Shown here in pieces: positions 1 through 8,220 of a stretch of DNA of 32,465 nt. Source of the DNA: Candidatus Gastranaerophilales bacterium (GTDB lineage Bacteria; Cyanobacteriota; Vampirovibrionia; Gastranaerophilales; Gastranaerophilaceae); contig CALUYR010000001.1 in the NCBI GenBank assembly GCA_944325045.1, forward strand, positions 1 to 32,465. Direction: 5' to 3'. Both the position numbers and the translations under genes were made by a program. How positions within the stretch are numbered: the first letter of the stretch is position 1; each line of letters opens with the position of its first letter. Below the pieces are notes generated by a model, which ran no database searches, was not told the origin of the DNA, and saw only the letters and a list, made by a program, of their open reading frames with translations.

Positions 1-579
1 CAGAAATCATGTTATAAAGCAGCATTGAAATCCGGAGCAGACATCGTTGTGATGCTGCATCCGGATTATCAATATACACCAAAACTTATCCCGGCAATAG
101 TTTCTATGATGGCGTTTGAAGAATATGACGCAGTGCTGGCCTCAAGAATGCTCGGAAACTCCGCACTTAAAGGCGGAATGCCTTTATATAAATTTATAGC
201 AAATAAGTTTTTAACTGCATTTGAAAACATATTAACTAATCAAAAATTATCAGAATATCATACCGGATTTAGAGGTTTTACTTCAAAAGTTTTAAGAGAA
301 CTGCCGCTTGCCCAGTGCGATAACGATTTTATTTTTGATAACGAAATGATTGCGCTGATGTTTTATAACAACTACAATATCGGAGAAATTTCGTGCCCAA
401 CAAAATATTTTAAAGAAGCGTCATCTATTAACTTTATTCGTTCTTGCAAATATGGGATCGGAGTTCTGCTGGTAAGCATAAAATACAGACTTGCAAAATT
501 AGGGATAAAATCAAAAATATTTAATCCAAATGCCAAAAAGCTTGATCTGGATACAGATATTGAATATTATTTTAAATAA
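1..579 (+). CDS. GT2-family glycosyltransferase, C-terminal part (5' end outside window)
   Basis: The frame is open from base 1, so this is the 3' part (192 visible codons) of a longer gene. A TTG at 25 is in frame but lies inside the conserved domain and is not a real start. Visible motifs fit GT-A family 2 enzymes of the dolichyl-phosphate-mannose-synthase type: a DPDxQYTP-like stretch (here HPDYQYTPKLIP), SRMLG, a KFIANKFLTxFEN segment, LSEYHTGFRGF and a C-terminal CPTKYF-EASSINF block. Family members transfer a sugar from a nucleotide donor to a lipid or polysaccharide acceptor at the inner membrane. No C-terminal membrane helix is obvious in the visible part. The acceptor cannot be read from the sequence. 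No terminator is visible before the next gene. Confidence 0.85.
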   Translation, partial: QKSCYKAALKSGADIVVMLHPDYQYTPKLIPAIVSMMAFEEYDAVLASRMLGNSALKGGMPLYKFIANKFLTAFENILTNQKLSEYHTGFRGFTSKVLRELPLAQCDNDFIFDNEMIALMFYNNYNIGEISCPTKYFKEASSINFIRSCKYGIGVLLVSIKYRLAKLGIKSKIFNPNAKKLDLDTDIEYYFK

Positions 580-649
580 ATAACACTAAACAAGCCAAAC
601 CATCTAAAGATATGATAAAAATTTTACGTTTTTTTATTAATATAAAATT

Positions 650-973
650 ATGTATGATTACGAATTAGAAACAGAAGATAAGGAATTAAAAAAAGTCGGG
701 CTGGAACTAATGTTTATGACGCCCGAGAAATGCAGCAGCGAAAAAGGGATTACCGCTGTCGAACTTGCCAAGCTTGTAGATCTCCCGCTTGAAACAGTAA
801 AGAAAAAACTTACAATACTAAAAGATGCCGGGATCGTTCGCGTCATAGGGATTAACCCGAAATATTGGAAATTTGATGACTATAATTTCCAAAGAATTGA
901 CGAAAATGATGACGTATACAGGCTTTTGTGTAACTTTGACGATGTGGACTTTGACAGATTTTTTCAATATTAA
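650..973 (+). CDS. small winged-helix (HTH) protein
   Basis: A 107-residue protein. Residues about 32-68 (GITAVELAKLVDLPLETVKKKLTIL followed by DAGIVRVIG) read as a helix-turn-helix with a following wing, as in MarR/ArsR-like or Rrf2-like DNA-binding folds. The C-terminus (about 80-107) is very acidic and aromatic (DENDD, DDVDFDRFFQY), which is unusual for a DNA-binding tail and suggests a protein contact. No ligand-binding domain is present. It lies 147 bp upstream of murC on the same strand. The box TAATAT at 638-643 sits exactly six bases before the ATG, so a leaderless transcript is possible, and no clear Shine-Dalgarno is seen. A role in controlling the wall operon is only a guess from position. 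Confidence 0.7.
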   Translation: MYDYELETEDKELKKVGLELMFMTPEKCSSEKGITAVELAKLVDLPLETVKKKLTILKDAGIVRVIGINPKYWKFDDYNFQRIDENDDVYRLLCNFDDVDFDRFFQY

Positions 974-1076
974 CCCCGCCCCGAAAATCCCTGAAAATAT
1001 TTTGCTTAAAAGGTTAAATTTTAAATTAAAAATGTAAATAATTGATAAAAATACAGACGTAAAAATTTTTATGTAT

Positions 1077-1082
1077 TATAAT
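1077..1082 (+). promoter_or_regulatory. -10 box for the murC operon
   Basis: A perfect TATAAT at 1077-1082 predicts transcription from about 1089 and a leader of about 31 nt before the murC TTG. No good -35 hexamer lies 16-18 bp upstream. Confidence 0.45.
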
Positions 1083-1120
1083 TGGAATGTTACGTTATTA
1101 ATTGATTAGGAATATAAATT

Positions 1121-2506
1121 TTGAATAAGAAGAAATATCATTTTATAGCAATAGGCGGAGTCGGGATGAGCGGACTCGCAAAATATTTACTTGAAAACGG
1201 ATGTGAAGTATCAGGCTCGGATGTTTGTGAAAGCAAATATGTAAAACAAGTCAGAGAATTGGGCGGGAAAGTCTATATCGGACATAGCAAAACAAATGTT
1301 CCCGAAGATTGTATAGTAATAGCAAGCACAGCCATAAGAGATACAAATCCTGAAATAATCAGAGCAAAAGAATTAGGACTAAAAATTTATCACAGATCGG
1401 ATCTGCTTGCGGAAATATCCCGTGAAGGAAAATTTTTCCTGGGGTATTCTGGCACCCACGGAAAAACAACAACGAGCGGACTAAGTTCATATATTTTGGA
1501 AAAATCCGGGCAGAAACCATCTTATGTTGTAGGCGGAATAATACCGGAGCTTGACACAAACGCAAACTGCCAAGACGGCCGTTTCTTCATAGCAGAGTTA
1601 GATGAAAGCGACGGAACAATTGTTAAATACAGCCCTAACATCTGCGTAATTAATAATCTTGAAGCAGATCACCTGGATTTTTACAAAAAAGGTCTTGATT
1701 CAATACTTGAAACGTTTGAAAAATTTATTTCCAAACTGCCTGATACCAGCATAGTGCTAGTTAATAATGACTGCCAGGCTTCCAAAGGTTTGAAAAGCCA
1801 CAAGACAATGACTTTTGGTCTGGATGATTCCGGTGCGGATTATTACGCTTCCAATATAGAATATAAGGAAGATTGTACAACATTTGATGTCTACTATAAG
1901 GGAGAATTTTTAACAGATATAAAAATAATCCTGAAAGGGCGGCATAATGTATATAATTCTTTGTCTGTATTTGCAAGCCTTCATCAGGCCGGAATTGACA
2001 TAGATCTTATAAAGCCGCATTTTGCAACATTCACAGGCATGGGAAGAAGATTTCAAAAAGTCGGGGAATTTGACGGGATCGCGATATACGACGATTACGC
2101 CCACCACCCGACAGAAATTAAAGCAACATTATCAGCCGCAAGCGGCTTTAAGAATAAACATATTATAGCTGTTTTCCAGCCACACAGATACAGCCGGCTG
2201 AAAAATTTATGGGATGAATTTTTAAATGCATTTGATAACGTAGACAAAGTTATAGTAACAGATGTTTACGCCGCCTCTGAGGATGCAATTGAGGGTATAA
2301 ATTCCCAAAACTTTGTGAAAGATTTATCTAACAAGCTTTCAATCCCGTGTCAATACATACCTGGAGATATGTTTGAAGTTGCAAAACAAATATTTCCTTC
2401 ACTAAAAAAAGGAGATTTATTAATAGGTCTTGGAGCCGGAAGTATAAATATGTTAGGCAAAGAACTTATAAAATTGAGCAAAGAGGTTGTTAATGCCGGA
2501 CAGTGA
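1121..2506 (+). CDS. murC: UDP-N-acetylmuramate--L-alanine ligase MurC
   Basis: A cytoplasmic ATP-dependent ligase that adds L-alanine to UDP-MurNAc, the first step in building the peptidoglycan stem peptide. At 461 residues it has the usual family length. Visible motifs are the N-terminal nucleotide-sugar loop IGGVGMSG (11-18), the Mur ligase P-loop GTHGKTTT (111-118), the DESDGT metal/ATP segment, and the C-terminal YDDYAHHPTEI and HRYSR blocks. The start is TTG at 1121 with TTAGGA about 10 nt upstream, and the protein begins where MurC proteins normally begin. It is first in a tight operon, and murB starts inside its last codons (14-nt overlap from the preferred murB ATG). Confidence 0.97.
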   Translation: MNKKKYHFIAIGGVGMSGLAKYLLENGCEVSGSDVCESKYVKQVRELGGKVYIGHSKTNVPEDCIVIASTAIRDTNPEIIRAKELGLKIYHRSDLLAEISREGKFFLGYSGTHGKTTTSGLSSYILEKSGQKPSYVVGGIIPELDTNANCQDGRFFIAELDESDGTIVKYSPNICVINNLEADHLDFYKKGLDSILETFEKFISKLPDTSIVLVNNDCQASKGLKSHKTMTFGLDDSGADYYASNIEYKEDCTTFDVYYKGEFLTDIKIILKGRHNVYNSLSVFASLHQAGIDIDLIKPHFATFTGMGRRFQKVGEFDGIAIYDDYAHHPTEIKATLSAASGFKNKHIIAVFQPHRYSRLKNLWDEFLNAFDNVDKVIVTDVYAASEDAIEGINSQNFVKDLSNKLSIPCQYIPGDMFEVAKQIFPSLKKGDLLIGLGAGSINMLGKELIKLSKEVVNAGQ

Positions 2507-3398
2507 AGTCAAAGAGAATTTTGATATAAAAAATTTAACCAGTTTTAAAATTGGCGGAGCAATAAAGAAAGCATATTTTCCAAAATCAATTTCAGAATTT
2601 GAGGAAATATATAATTATGAACCCGCGGCACAAGTTTTCGGGAACCTGTCTAACACACTTGTTTCAAGCAGCGGATATGACGGAACAGTTATAATCACAA
2701 CCGGAATAAATGAAATCATAATTAATGGCCGCAGCGTATATGCCGGCTGCGGCGTAAAAGGGCCGAAACTTGCACAAACAGCAGCAAAAAACGGTCTAAG
2801 CGGATTTGAGTTTATGATAGGTTTTCCCGGTTCGCTCGGCGGGAATGTATTTATGAACGCTTCAGCCCATGGACAATGTATAAGCGATAAACTTGTCAAG
2901 GTAAAATGTTTTTCTAAAGAAAAAGGATTGTTTGAACTTAACAAGGACGAGATGGAATTTTCTTACAGAACATCAATTTGCCAAAAGGAGTCAATAATTA
3001 TACTTGGAGCGGAGTTTGAACTTACACCTGCGAATCCGGAAGAAATTCAGGCAAAAATGGACGAGAATCTTGGTTTTAGAAAAACCCACCAGCCGTCTTT
3101 AGCTCTGCCAAATTGCGGAAGTGTTTTCAGAAATCCGGACGGGGATTCTGCCGGACGCCTGCTTGAGGCCGCCGGAGCAAAAAAACTTTCTGCCGGAGGG
3201 GTTCATGTTTGGGAAAATCATGCGAACTTCATTATTAATTCAGACAACGGAAGTTCCCTGGATGTTTTAGAATTAATGTACAAGATGTACATGTCAGTGA
3301 AAGAAAAATTTGGAATTGAATTAAAACCCGAGGTAAGATTCCTTGGCGGAAACAACTTAAGGGAGGGAGAATTATGCAAAATATTGAATATAAAGTAG
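2493..3398 (+). CDS. murB: UDP-N-acetylenolpyruvoylglucosamine reductase MurB
   Basis: An FAD/NADPH enzyme that reduces UDP-GlcNAc-enolpyruvate to UDP-MurNAc, giving the substrate of MurC. The length (301 residues) and lack of a type I insertion fit type II MurB. Visible are an N-terminal NLTSFKIGG FAD segment, FGNLSNTLVS (a variant of the usual GxGSNxLVxD), GFPGSLGGNVFMNA, the FSYRTS catalytic-arginine region, NCGSVFRNP with SAGRLLEAAGAK, and HANFIIN with a late glutamate in KPEVRFLG. ATG 2493 is preferred over TTG 2487 because AAAGAGG (2480-2486) lies six bases before it. It overlaps ddl by 25 nt at its 3' end. Confidence 0.96.
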   Translation: MPDSEVKENFDIKNLTSFKIGGAIKKAYFPKSISEFEEIYNYEPAAQVFGNLSNTLVSSSGYDGTVIITTGINEIIINGRSVYAGCGVKGPKLAQTAAKNGLSGFEFMIGFPGSLGGNVFMNASAHGQCISDKLVKVKCFSKEKGLFELNKDEMEFSYRTSICQKESIIILGAEFELTPANPEEIQAKMDENLGFRKTHQPSLALPNCGSVFRNPDGDSAGRLLEAAGAKKLSAGGVHVWENHANFIINSDNGSSLDVLELMYKMYMSVKEKFGIELKPEVRFLGGNNLREGELCKILNIK

Positions 3399-4327
3399 AT
3401 AAAAACGCTAAAATAGCAGTTCTGTGCGGCGGAATGTCATCTGAGGCAGAAATTTCAATGAGATCAGGAAAAGGCTGCTTTGAAGCGTTAAAAAGGTTAG
3501 GATATAACAATGCAGAATTAGTAGTGGTAGATCAAAATATTGCCCAGAAATTATCTGAGGGCAAATATGAATATGCGTTCAATGCACTTCATGGCAAGTA
3601 CGGAGAGGACGGGTGTATTCAGGGTGTTTTAGAAATATTAAAAATACCTTACGCAGGCTGCGGGGTTATGGCAAGCTCAATTTGCATGAACAAAGAATTT
3701 ACCAAAAGGGTTCTTTCAACCTGCAAAGATATTCCGCTTATCAAGTCAGTGTTTGTAAGAAAAGGCGAAGATGCAGCAAAAGCTTGTGAAGGCTTAAGAT
3801 ACCCGCTGATCACAAAACCGGTTTGTGAAGGCTCAAGTTTCGGGATGACAAAAGTTAATACTCCTGATGAACTTATTCCGGCTTATGAAGAGGCTGTAAA
3901 ATATAATTCAGATGTTCTTATAGAAGAATTTATTGACGGATTTTTTATAACCGTCGGAGTGCTGGAAAATGAAGGTAAAGCTTTTGCCACTGAAATTTTA
4001 GAGATAAGACCAAAGAATGAATGGTATGATTTTGAAGCAAAATATACAAAAGGCATGTCCGATTTCATTGTTCCATCAACAGCTTTGTCTGAACAAGCGA
4101 CCAAAAGAATTAAGGAAATAGCAGTAAAAGCACATGAAACAGCCGGCTGCTCCGGAGTGTCAAGGGTAGATTTTATGGTTAAGGACGATGAGCCGTATTT
4201 TCTTGAAATAAATACAAGCCCGGGGATGACCGAAACAAGCGATCTTCCTGCTCAGGCTGCTGCAATGGGAATAAATTACGACGAGTTGGTATTATTAATT
4301 TTAAACAGCGCAGGCTTAAATAAATAA
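3374..4327 (+). CDS. ddl: D-alanine--D-alanine ligase
   Basis: A cytoplasmic ATP-grasp enzyme that joins two D-alanines for the end of the peptidoglycan stem peptide. The 317-residue length is typical. Motifs are GGMSSEAEISMRSG (19-32), NALHGKYGEDGCIQG, the glycine-rich CEGSSFGMTKV loop, the omega-loop WYDFEAKYTKG, and the metal-binding LEINTSPGMT. The YDFEAKY omega loop resembles D-Ala-D-Ala rather than D-Ala-D-lactate ligases, so intrinsic vancomycin resistance is not suggested. A strong site (AGGGAGGGAG) precedes ATG 3374. The gene overlaps murB by 25 nt and is followed by ftsQ after 7 nt, consistent with one transcript. Confidence 0.97.
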   Translation: MQNIEYKVDKNAKIAVLCGGMSSEAEISMRSGKGCFEALKRLGYNNAELVVVDQNIAQKLSEGKYEYAFNALHGKYGEDGCIQGVLEILKIPYAGCGVMASSICMNKEFTKRVLSTCKDIPLIKSVFVRKGEDAAKACEGLRYPLITKPVCEGSSFGMTKVNTPDELIPAYEEAVKYNSDVLIEEFIDGFFITVGVLENEGKAFATEILEIRPKNEWYDFEAKYTKGMSDFIVPSTALSEQATKRIKEIAVKAHETAGCSGVSRVDFMVKDDEPYFLEINTSPGMTETSDLPAQAAAMGINYDELVLLILNSAGLNK

Positions 4328-4334
4328 GGTAAAA

Positions 4335-5198
4335 ATGGAAGATCAAAGACATGAAATTCAAGAAGAAGTTATTGATCCGGCGAAATTAGTCAAAAAGGTT
4401 CGGAAATCACGCAAGGTTCGAAAAGGCCGGCGTAAGCAGACTGTTTTCAGGAAGTCTTTCCGCTTTTTTATGACAATATTTCTGATATTTGCATTTGTGT
4501 ATGTTTCCAAAATGCCGCAGTGGTATTTGAGTAAAAAGGCTTACACTACAGCAAACAACAACACAATTATCATAGAAAATAACCGGATCGTTAAATCATA
4601 CAGAATACTTGCATTTTTAAAACTTCATCAGGTTCCTGATGTTCCTATATATATGATGAAAACAGCAGACATAGAACGGGATATAAAAAAACTTCCGCCA
4701 ATAGAAGATGTTTACATAAGAAGATACGCATTTCCTGCAAGATTGCAGATAATCGTAAAAGAAAGAAATCCAGTAATATCTATTGCTCCGTCAGAACAAG
4801 TTCCGCCTGTGGCAGCGTACACAGATGACGGAACTCTATTGGGACATGAATTTATGCCAATGGATCCGCGTATAAAAACCATCAAAGTGCTTTCCTTCGG
4901 CAATAAAGGCGATGACTACACAAAATGGGATCTAAAGAAAATTAACGAGATACAAAAAATTGCAAAATATGTGGAAAATTATTCAAAAGAACATGTCGAA
5001 TATATAGATATGCGAAATCCAAACAACGTTTTTGTAAAAATTAAAACAGTAAATATAAGATTAGGAAAACTTGACGGCGGGGTTTATGAACGCATAAAAC
5101 GTATCCCGTCAATTCTGCCTCAGGTAAAACTTGTTGATGCAAAAGTTCAATACCTTGACTTAAGCTGGGAAAAAGTAAATTACTTAAAACTTGAATAA
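4335..5198 (+). CDS. ftsQ: cell division protein FtsQ (POTRA domain)
   Basis: A single-pass inner-membrane divisome protein. The layout is an acidic start, a strongly basic cytoplasmic stretch (about 20-41), one membrane helix (about 43-59), then a POTRA-like segment (about 75-150, with DIERDIKKLPPIEDVYIRR and LQIIVKERNPV) and the FtsQ beta domain. It ends near LDLSWEKVNYLKLE, comparable to the LDLR-type end of the family. Sequence similarity in this family is low, so the call rests on architecture and on its place after murC-murB-ddl, the standard dcw order. Neither ftsA nor ftsZ follows: the next gene is convergent. Confidence 0.9.
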   Translation: MEDQRHEIQEEVIDPAKLVKKVRKSRKVRKGRRKQTVFRKSFRFFMTIFLIFAFVYVSKMPQWYLSKKAYTTANNNTIIIENNRIVKSYRILAFLKLHQVPDVPIYMMKTADIERDIKKLPPIEDVYIRRYAFPARLQIIVKERNPVISIAPSEQVPPVAAYTDDGTLLGHEFMPMDPRIKTIKVLSFGNKGDDYTKWDLKKINEIQKIAKYVENYSKEHVEYIDMRNPNNVFVKIKTVNIRLGKLDGGVYERIKRIPSILPQVKLVDAKVQYLDLSWEKVNYLKLE

Positions 5199-5241
5199 TC
5201 CCGGTTCAATTACAGAGTGAGTTATATTAATTTTTAAAATA

Positions 5242-5260
5242 GCGAATTATTCGCGGGAAT
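5242..5260. terminator. weak possible bidirectional terminator between ftsQ and the flavoprotein gene
   Basis: GCGAA-TTA-TTCGC (5242-5254) is a short perfect hairpin between the convergent gene ends. It overlaps the stop codon of the minus-strand gene. The loop is only three bases and the downstream T-run on the plus strand is interrupted, so it is a weak candidate. Confidence 0.25.
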
Positions 5261-6392
5261 TTTTGATGGAACTTGCCGCACAATAAGCAGTTGACCAGCA
5301 GTTCTGGAGGTTAAACCCTCCGCAAAATCCGTCAATATCCATAACTTCACCGCAAAAATATACACCCTGTACTAAGCGGGATTCCATGGTTTTAGGATTA
5401 ATTTCCCTTAAATCAACCCCGCCGGAAGTTACAACCTCTCCGCCCCGTGAAGGAGAAGTTATCGTTACTGTAAAGTTATGCAGAGTTGAAAGAATTTTAT
5501 CCCTTGTTTTTCCATCAATTGTATGGCACTTTTGATCGTAATCTATGCCGCATTTTTGTAAAATCAATTCAGAAAACGATTTCGGCACAAATTCCGCAAT
5601 TAAATTCTTAATACTTTTATGCGGATTAGAGTTTAACCTTTCCTGCAAATCAATTTCAGGAATTAAATCAAACGTAATTTGATACGGGAAATTTTCTCTT
5701 GCCTTGATTGAAGAAATTTTATACACAAGCGGGCCGGAAACACCTTTATGCGTAAACAGAATATCATCAGCCATACCGCAGGCATGAGCATTCTTTATAC
5801 TGACGCCCGCAAGAGAACTCAAATCCTCAACCGTGTTTAGGGCAGTCAAAGCAGGTCTGGGCTCTATTATATTATGCCCTAAATTCTCTGCAATATGAAA
5901 ATTACTGTGCCCTCCGATTGAAACTATAATTTTATCAAACACGTAAGTCCTTTGACCTGTAACAATCGTCAGCGGATCTTTATCTATTCGTAAAACTTTT
6001 TCTTTGACAAATTTAACCCTTTTCAAATTATTCAAAAATTTTGCCCTGACATCAGCAGACGACTCAGAGATAGGAAAAACCCTCATATCATCCTGCACAA
6101 AAGTATCTACGCCGATATTGTGAAAAAACTCCAGAGTTTCAGCGGCTGCAAATCTTGAAAATACCGAATACAGAAACTTTTCACCACGCGGGTAATTTTT
6201 TGCAAGCTCCTTGAAATCAAACTCGTAATGAGCAAGATTACATCTTCCGCCGCCGGTTGGCAGCAAAGTTTTCAAAGGTTCATCCGCTTCAAACACTGTC
6301 ACATTAAAATCATCCTGCAATAAGTATGAGCAAAAACAACCGGCCGGCCCGCCGCCAATAACCGCTATATTATATATCAACCCTTGTTCCAT
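5247..6392 (-). CDS. FAD-dependent oxidoreductase, HI0933/BaiN-YhiN family
   Basis: A 381-residue flavoprotein with an N-terminal Rossmann FAD site (VIGGGPAG, 11-18), the family signature PTGGGRCNL (45-53) and a conserved C-terminal FAD-contact block (GVYFCGEVMDIDGFCGGFNLQNCWSTAY). The family is widespread, and most members have no assigned substrate. One gut member (BaiN) has been linked to bile-acid dehydroxylation, but that cannot be inferred here. The start overlaps the end of folK by 23 nt, so the two are co-transcribed. The protein is somewhat short but contains all three family blocks. Confidence 0.88.
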   Translation of the reverse strand: MEQGLIYNIAVIGGGPAGCFCSYLLQDDFNVTVFEADEPLKTLLPTGGGRCNLAHYEFDFKELAKNYPRGEKFLYSVFSRFAAAETLEFFHNIGVDTFVQDDMRVFPISESSADVRAKFLNNLKRVKFVKEKVLRIDKDPLTIVTGQRTYVFDKIIVSIGGHSNFHIAENLGHNIIEPRPALTALNTVEDLSSLAGVSIKNAHACGMADDILFTHKGVSGPLVYKISSIKARENFPYQITFDLIPEIDLQERLNSNPHKSIKNLIAEFVPKSFSELILQKCGIDYDQKCHTIDGKTRDKILSTLHNFTVTITSPSRGGEVVTSGGVDLREINPKTMESRLVQGVYFCGEVMDIDGFCGGFNLQNCWSTAYCAASSIKNSRE

Positions 6393-6876
6393 ATAAAAAT
6401 ACCATCTCAGGATTTTCTAAATCATTGTGTAAGTCGCTTATTGTTTTATGCAAAACCGGATGCTCAAAATCAGGAATTAATTCGAGCAAAGGCACAAGAG
6501 TAAACGCTCGCAAGTGTAAAAATTTATGCGGAATAACAAGATCTTTTTCATTAATAATTTCTTTGCCATAAAACAAAATATCAATATCAATAGTTCTGTC
6601 AGCATAACCGCTTTTTTCTGCTGTAAAGCGGCCAAGCTGTTTTTCAATCCGCTTACACTCGTTAAGAAGATCTTGCGGAGATAACGATGTCTTAAGTTCA
6701 ACCACCGCGTTGACAAACCAAGTGTCAGTTGACATTCCCCAAGGCTCTGTTTCATAAAAAGCCGACGTTCTGATAATCGTAATATTATCGGTTAAATTCA
6801 ACAAACTTGTTGCCTGCTGTATATAACCTATTCTGTCACCTATGTTTGAACCTAAACTTAAATAAACTATTGTCAT
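6370..6876 (-). CDS. folK: 2-amino-4-hydroxy-6-hydroxymethyldihydropteridine diphosphokinase (HPPK)
   Basis: This enzyme transfers pyrophosphate from ATP to 6-hydroxymethyl-dihydropterin in folate synthesis. Motifs are YLSLGSNIGDR (5-15), FYETEPWG (40-47), FVNAVVEL (54-61) and the metal-binding RTIDIDILF (94-102), with the late PHKFLHLRAF block. The protein is 168 residues, normal for HPPK. ATG 6876 is chosen over ATG 6882 because HPPKs begin about five residues before LSLGSN and because the promoter (TTGACA-N17-TACAAT) places transcription start on the A of this ATG, predicting a leaderless mRNA. It is first in a two-gene unit with the flavoprotein. No other folate genes are in view. Confidence 0.95.
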   Translation of the reverse strand: MTIVYLSLGSNIGDRIGYIQQATSLLNLTDNITIIRTSAFYETEPWGMSTDTWFVNAVVELKTSLSPQDLLNECKRIEKQLGRFTAEKSGYADRTIDIDILFYGKEIINEKDLVIPHKFLHLRAFTLVPLLELIPDFEHPVLHKTISDLHNDLENPEMVFLYGTRVDI

Positions 6877-6882
6877 AATCAT

Positions 6883-6911
6883 ATTGTAAAATTTTTTGAA
6901 TTTGATGTCAA
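6883..6911 (-). promoter_or_regulatory. promoter of folK, leaderless
   Basis: On the minus strand TTGACA (6906-6911) is followed after exactly 17 bp by TACAAT (6883-6888). The predicted first transcribed base is 6876, the A of the preferred start codon. Confidence 0.65.
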
Positions 6912-6993
6912 CTAAGAATTATTTTTTATACAGTAGCAAAAAAAAATTTTCACGAATTTTATGAAAATTAAATAAAGTTAAATGGAGAAATAT

Positions 6994-7380
6994 ATGAACA
7001 TCAAAATTCAAACTGCCCCGCGAAAATACGTAACCAATATAAAACATTATAAGAATAGTGTCAGCTACACCAAAAGAAATATAGAAAACAATAAAAAAGT
7101 TTCCTCATTAACCGTCTACACCTCCGGCTACAATAAAGGGAAATATATTTTTCATTCATACGAAAATAACGGAGACATTACAACAATCAAATACGATCCG
7201 GAAATATCAGCCCGCTCATTATACTCTAAAAAACAAGGTCAGGAAGAAACATTATTGCAAACTCTTTATAAAGGTATCCCCGGAATATACGAATGGCACC
7301 TGGATTTATTCAACTCAACCGGACAAAGAATTAAACAAATAGTTAAATTTCCTAAAGGTATAAGTGAAAAAAATTTTTAG
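6994..7380 (+). CDS. hypothetical protein, 128 residues
   Basis: I do not recognise a family. The start is ATG 6994 rather than 6982, because TGGAGA (6983-6988) lies at the right distance before it. The protein is basic, has no signal peptide or membrane helix, and alternates beta-rich stretches (SSLTVYTSGYNKGKYIFHSY, DITTIKYDPE, GIYEWHLDLFNSTGQRIKQIV), suggesting a small beta-sheet fold. It stands alone on the plus strand between two minus-strand units. Its TAG stop overlaps the TAA stop of the convergent TPR-NHL gene. Confidence 0.6.
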   Translation: MNIKIQTAPRKYVTNIKHYKNSVSYTKRNIENNKKVSSLTVYTSGYNKGKYIFHSYENNGDITTIKYDPEISARSLYSKKQGQEETLLQTLYKGIPGIYEWHLDLFNSTGQRIKQIVKFPKGISEKNF

Positions 7381-8219
7381 AGTTTATATCTAACAACAGT
7401 ATTTGTACCCTGCGATGAAACAAAAAGCATACCGTCAGCAATATGCAGGCAGTAAGGCTTTTTAACATTTCCGAGAAGTTGTGTGATCGTACCCGCCGGA
7501 GTAATTTTAACAACATTATCAGCATTGTAATTAGCTGCGTAAATATTTCCGTTACTGTCAGAGGCAATATCTATAGGGCCGTTAAGTTTAGGACTTTTCA
7601 CGAAAACACTTCTTGCCCCGGCCGGAGTAATTTTAGTTATAGAATTGCTGCCGAAACTTGCAATATACAGATTACCGTTTTTATCAGTAGTAATTCCCGT
7701 AGGACTGGAAATATTAGTATAATTACCGTTAGACTGCGGAATTTTAGGTTTTACGGCAGAAACTTTTGCTGCAAAATCTTTCTTAATTGTCTGCAAGTCA
7801 GTATTCATAGAAGCCGCAAGCGCTTGAGCCTTAGGAATTATCGGACTTGTCTGCGGGATAATAGAAAGGTATTGTTTAGCATTTTCTACCTGCCCCATTC
7901 TGGCGCTTAGAGAGGCCGCATTATACACAGCCTCGTAATCACTCGGTTTACGGACAATTATTTGTTTAAAAACACCTAAAGCCGCGTCATTTTCGTTCAT
8001 CTGCTCCAGAACAACCCCAAGGTTATAATAAGCATCAATGTAATTAGCGTCAATAGCAATAGCCTTCTTAAACGCATCCGCGGCCTGTTCAAATTGCCCA
8101 AGACGATATAAATCTACACCTCTGTTATATTGTAATTTAGCTTCGTTGCTGACTTCCGCACAAGCAATAGTGCAGGATAAAGCCATAATACAAGCTGTAG
8201 TTATAATTTTTTTAATCAT
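7377..8219 (-). CDS. secreted TPR plus NHL-repeat protein
   Basis: A 280-residue protein in three parts. First is a signal peptide (MIKKIITTACIMALSCTIACA, cleavage after ACA). Next come about three tetratricopeptide units (about 22-125; NRGVDLYRLGQFEQAADAFKKAI, AYYNLGVVLEQMNENDAALGVFKQI). Last are NHL/Vgb-like beta-propeller repeats (about 165-280; SPTGITTDKNGNLYIASFGSNSITKITPAG is repeated as GPIDIASDSNGNIYAANYNADNVVKITPAG). Only two to three propeller blades are present, too few for a closed propeller, so it may oligomerise or be a reduced form. ATG 8219 is preferred over GTG 8231 because it opens the signal peptide. It starts one base after the malQ stop, so the two are probably translated from one message. 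It is predicted to act in the periplasm or outside the cell. Confidence 0.8.
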   Translation of the reverse strand: MIKKIITTACIMALSCTIACAEVSNEAKLQYNRGVDLYRLGQFEQAADAFKKAIAIDANYIDAYYNLGVVLEQMNENDAALGVFKQIIVRKPSDYEAVYNAASLSARMGQVENAKQYLSIIPQTSPIIPKAQALAASMNTDLQTIKKDFAAKVSAVKPKIPQSNGNYTNISSPTGITTDKNGNLYIASFGSNSITKITPAGARSVFVKSPKLNGPIDIASDSNGNIYAANYNADNVVKITPAGTITQLLGNVKKPYCLHIADGMLFVSSQGTNTVVRYKL

Positions 8220-8220
8220 A

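Noticed and set aside
5199-5246. ftsA/ftsZ expected after ftsQ
   Set aside because: Nothing on the plus strand follows ftsQ. The next gene is a convergent flavoprotein. Split dcw clusters are common, so this is not treated as a finding.
7374-7382. overlapping stop codons of two convergent genes (TAG 7378-7380 plus, TAA 7377-7379 minus)
   Set aside because: Real but explained by compact convergent gene ends in AT-rich DNA, with no evidence of function.
7443-7910. 155-codon open frame opposite the TPR-NHL gene
   Set aside because: It is antisense to clear NHL/TPR repeats, has no Shine-Dalgarno and no family-like sequence, so it is a shadow frame.
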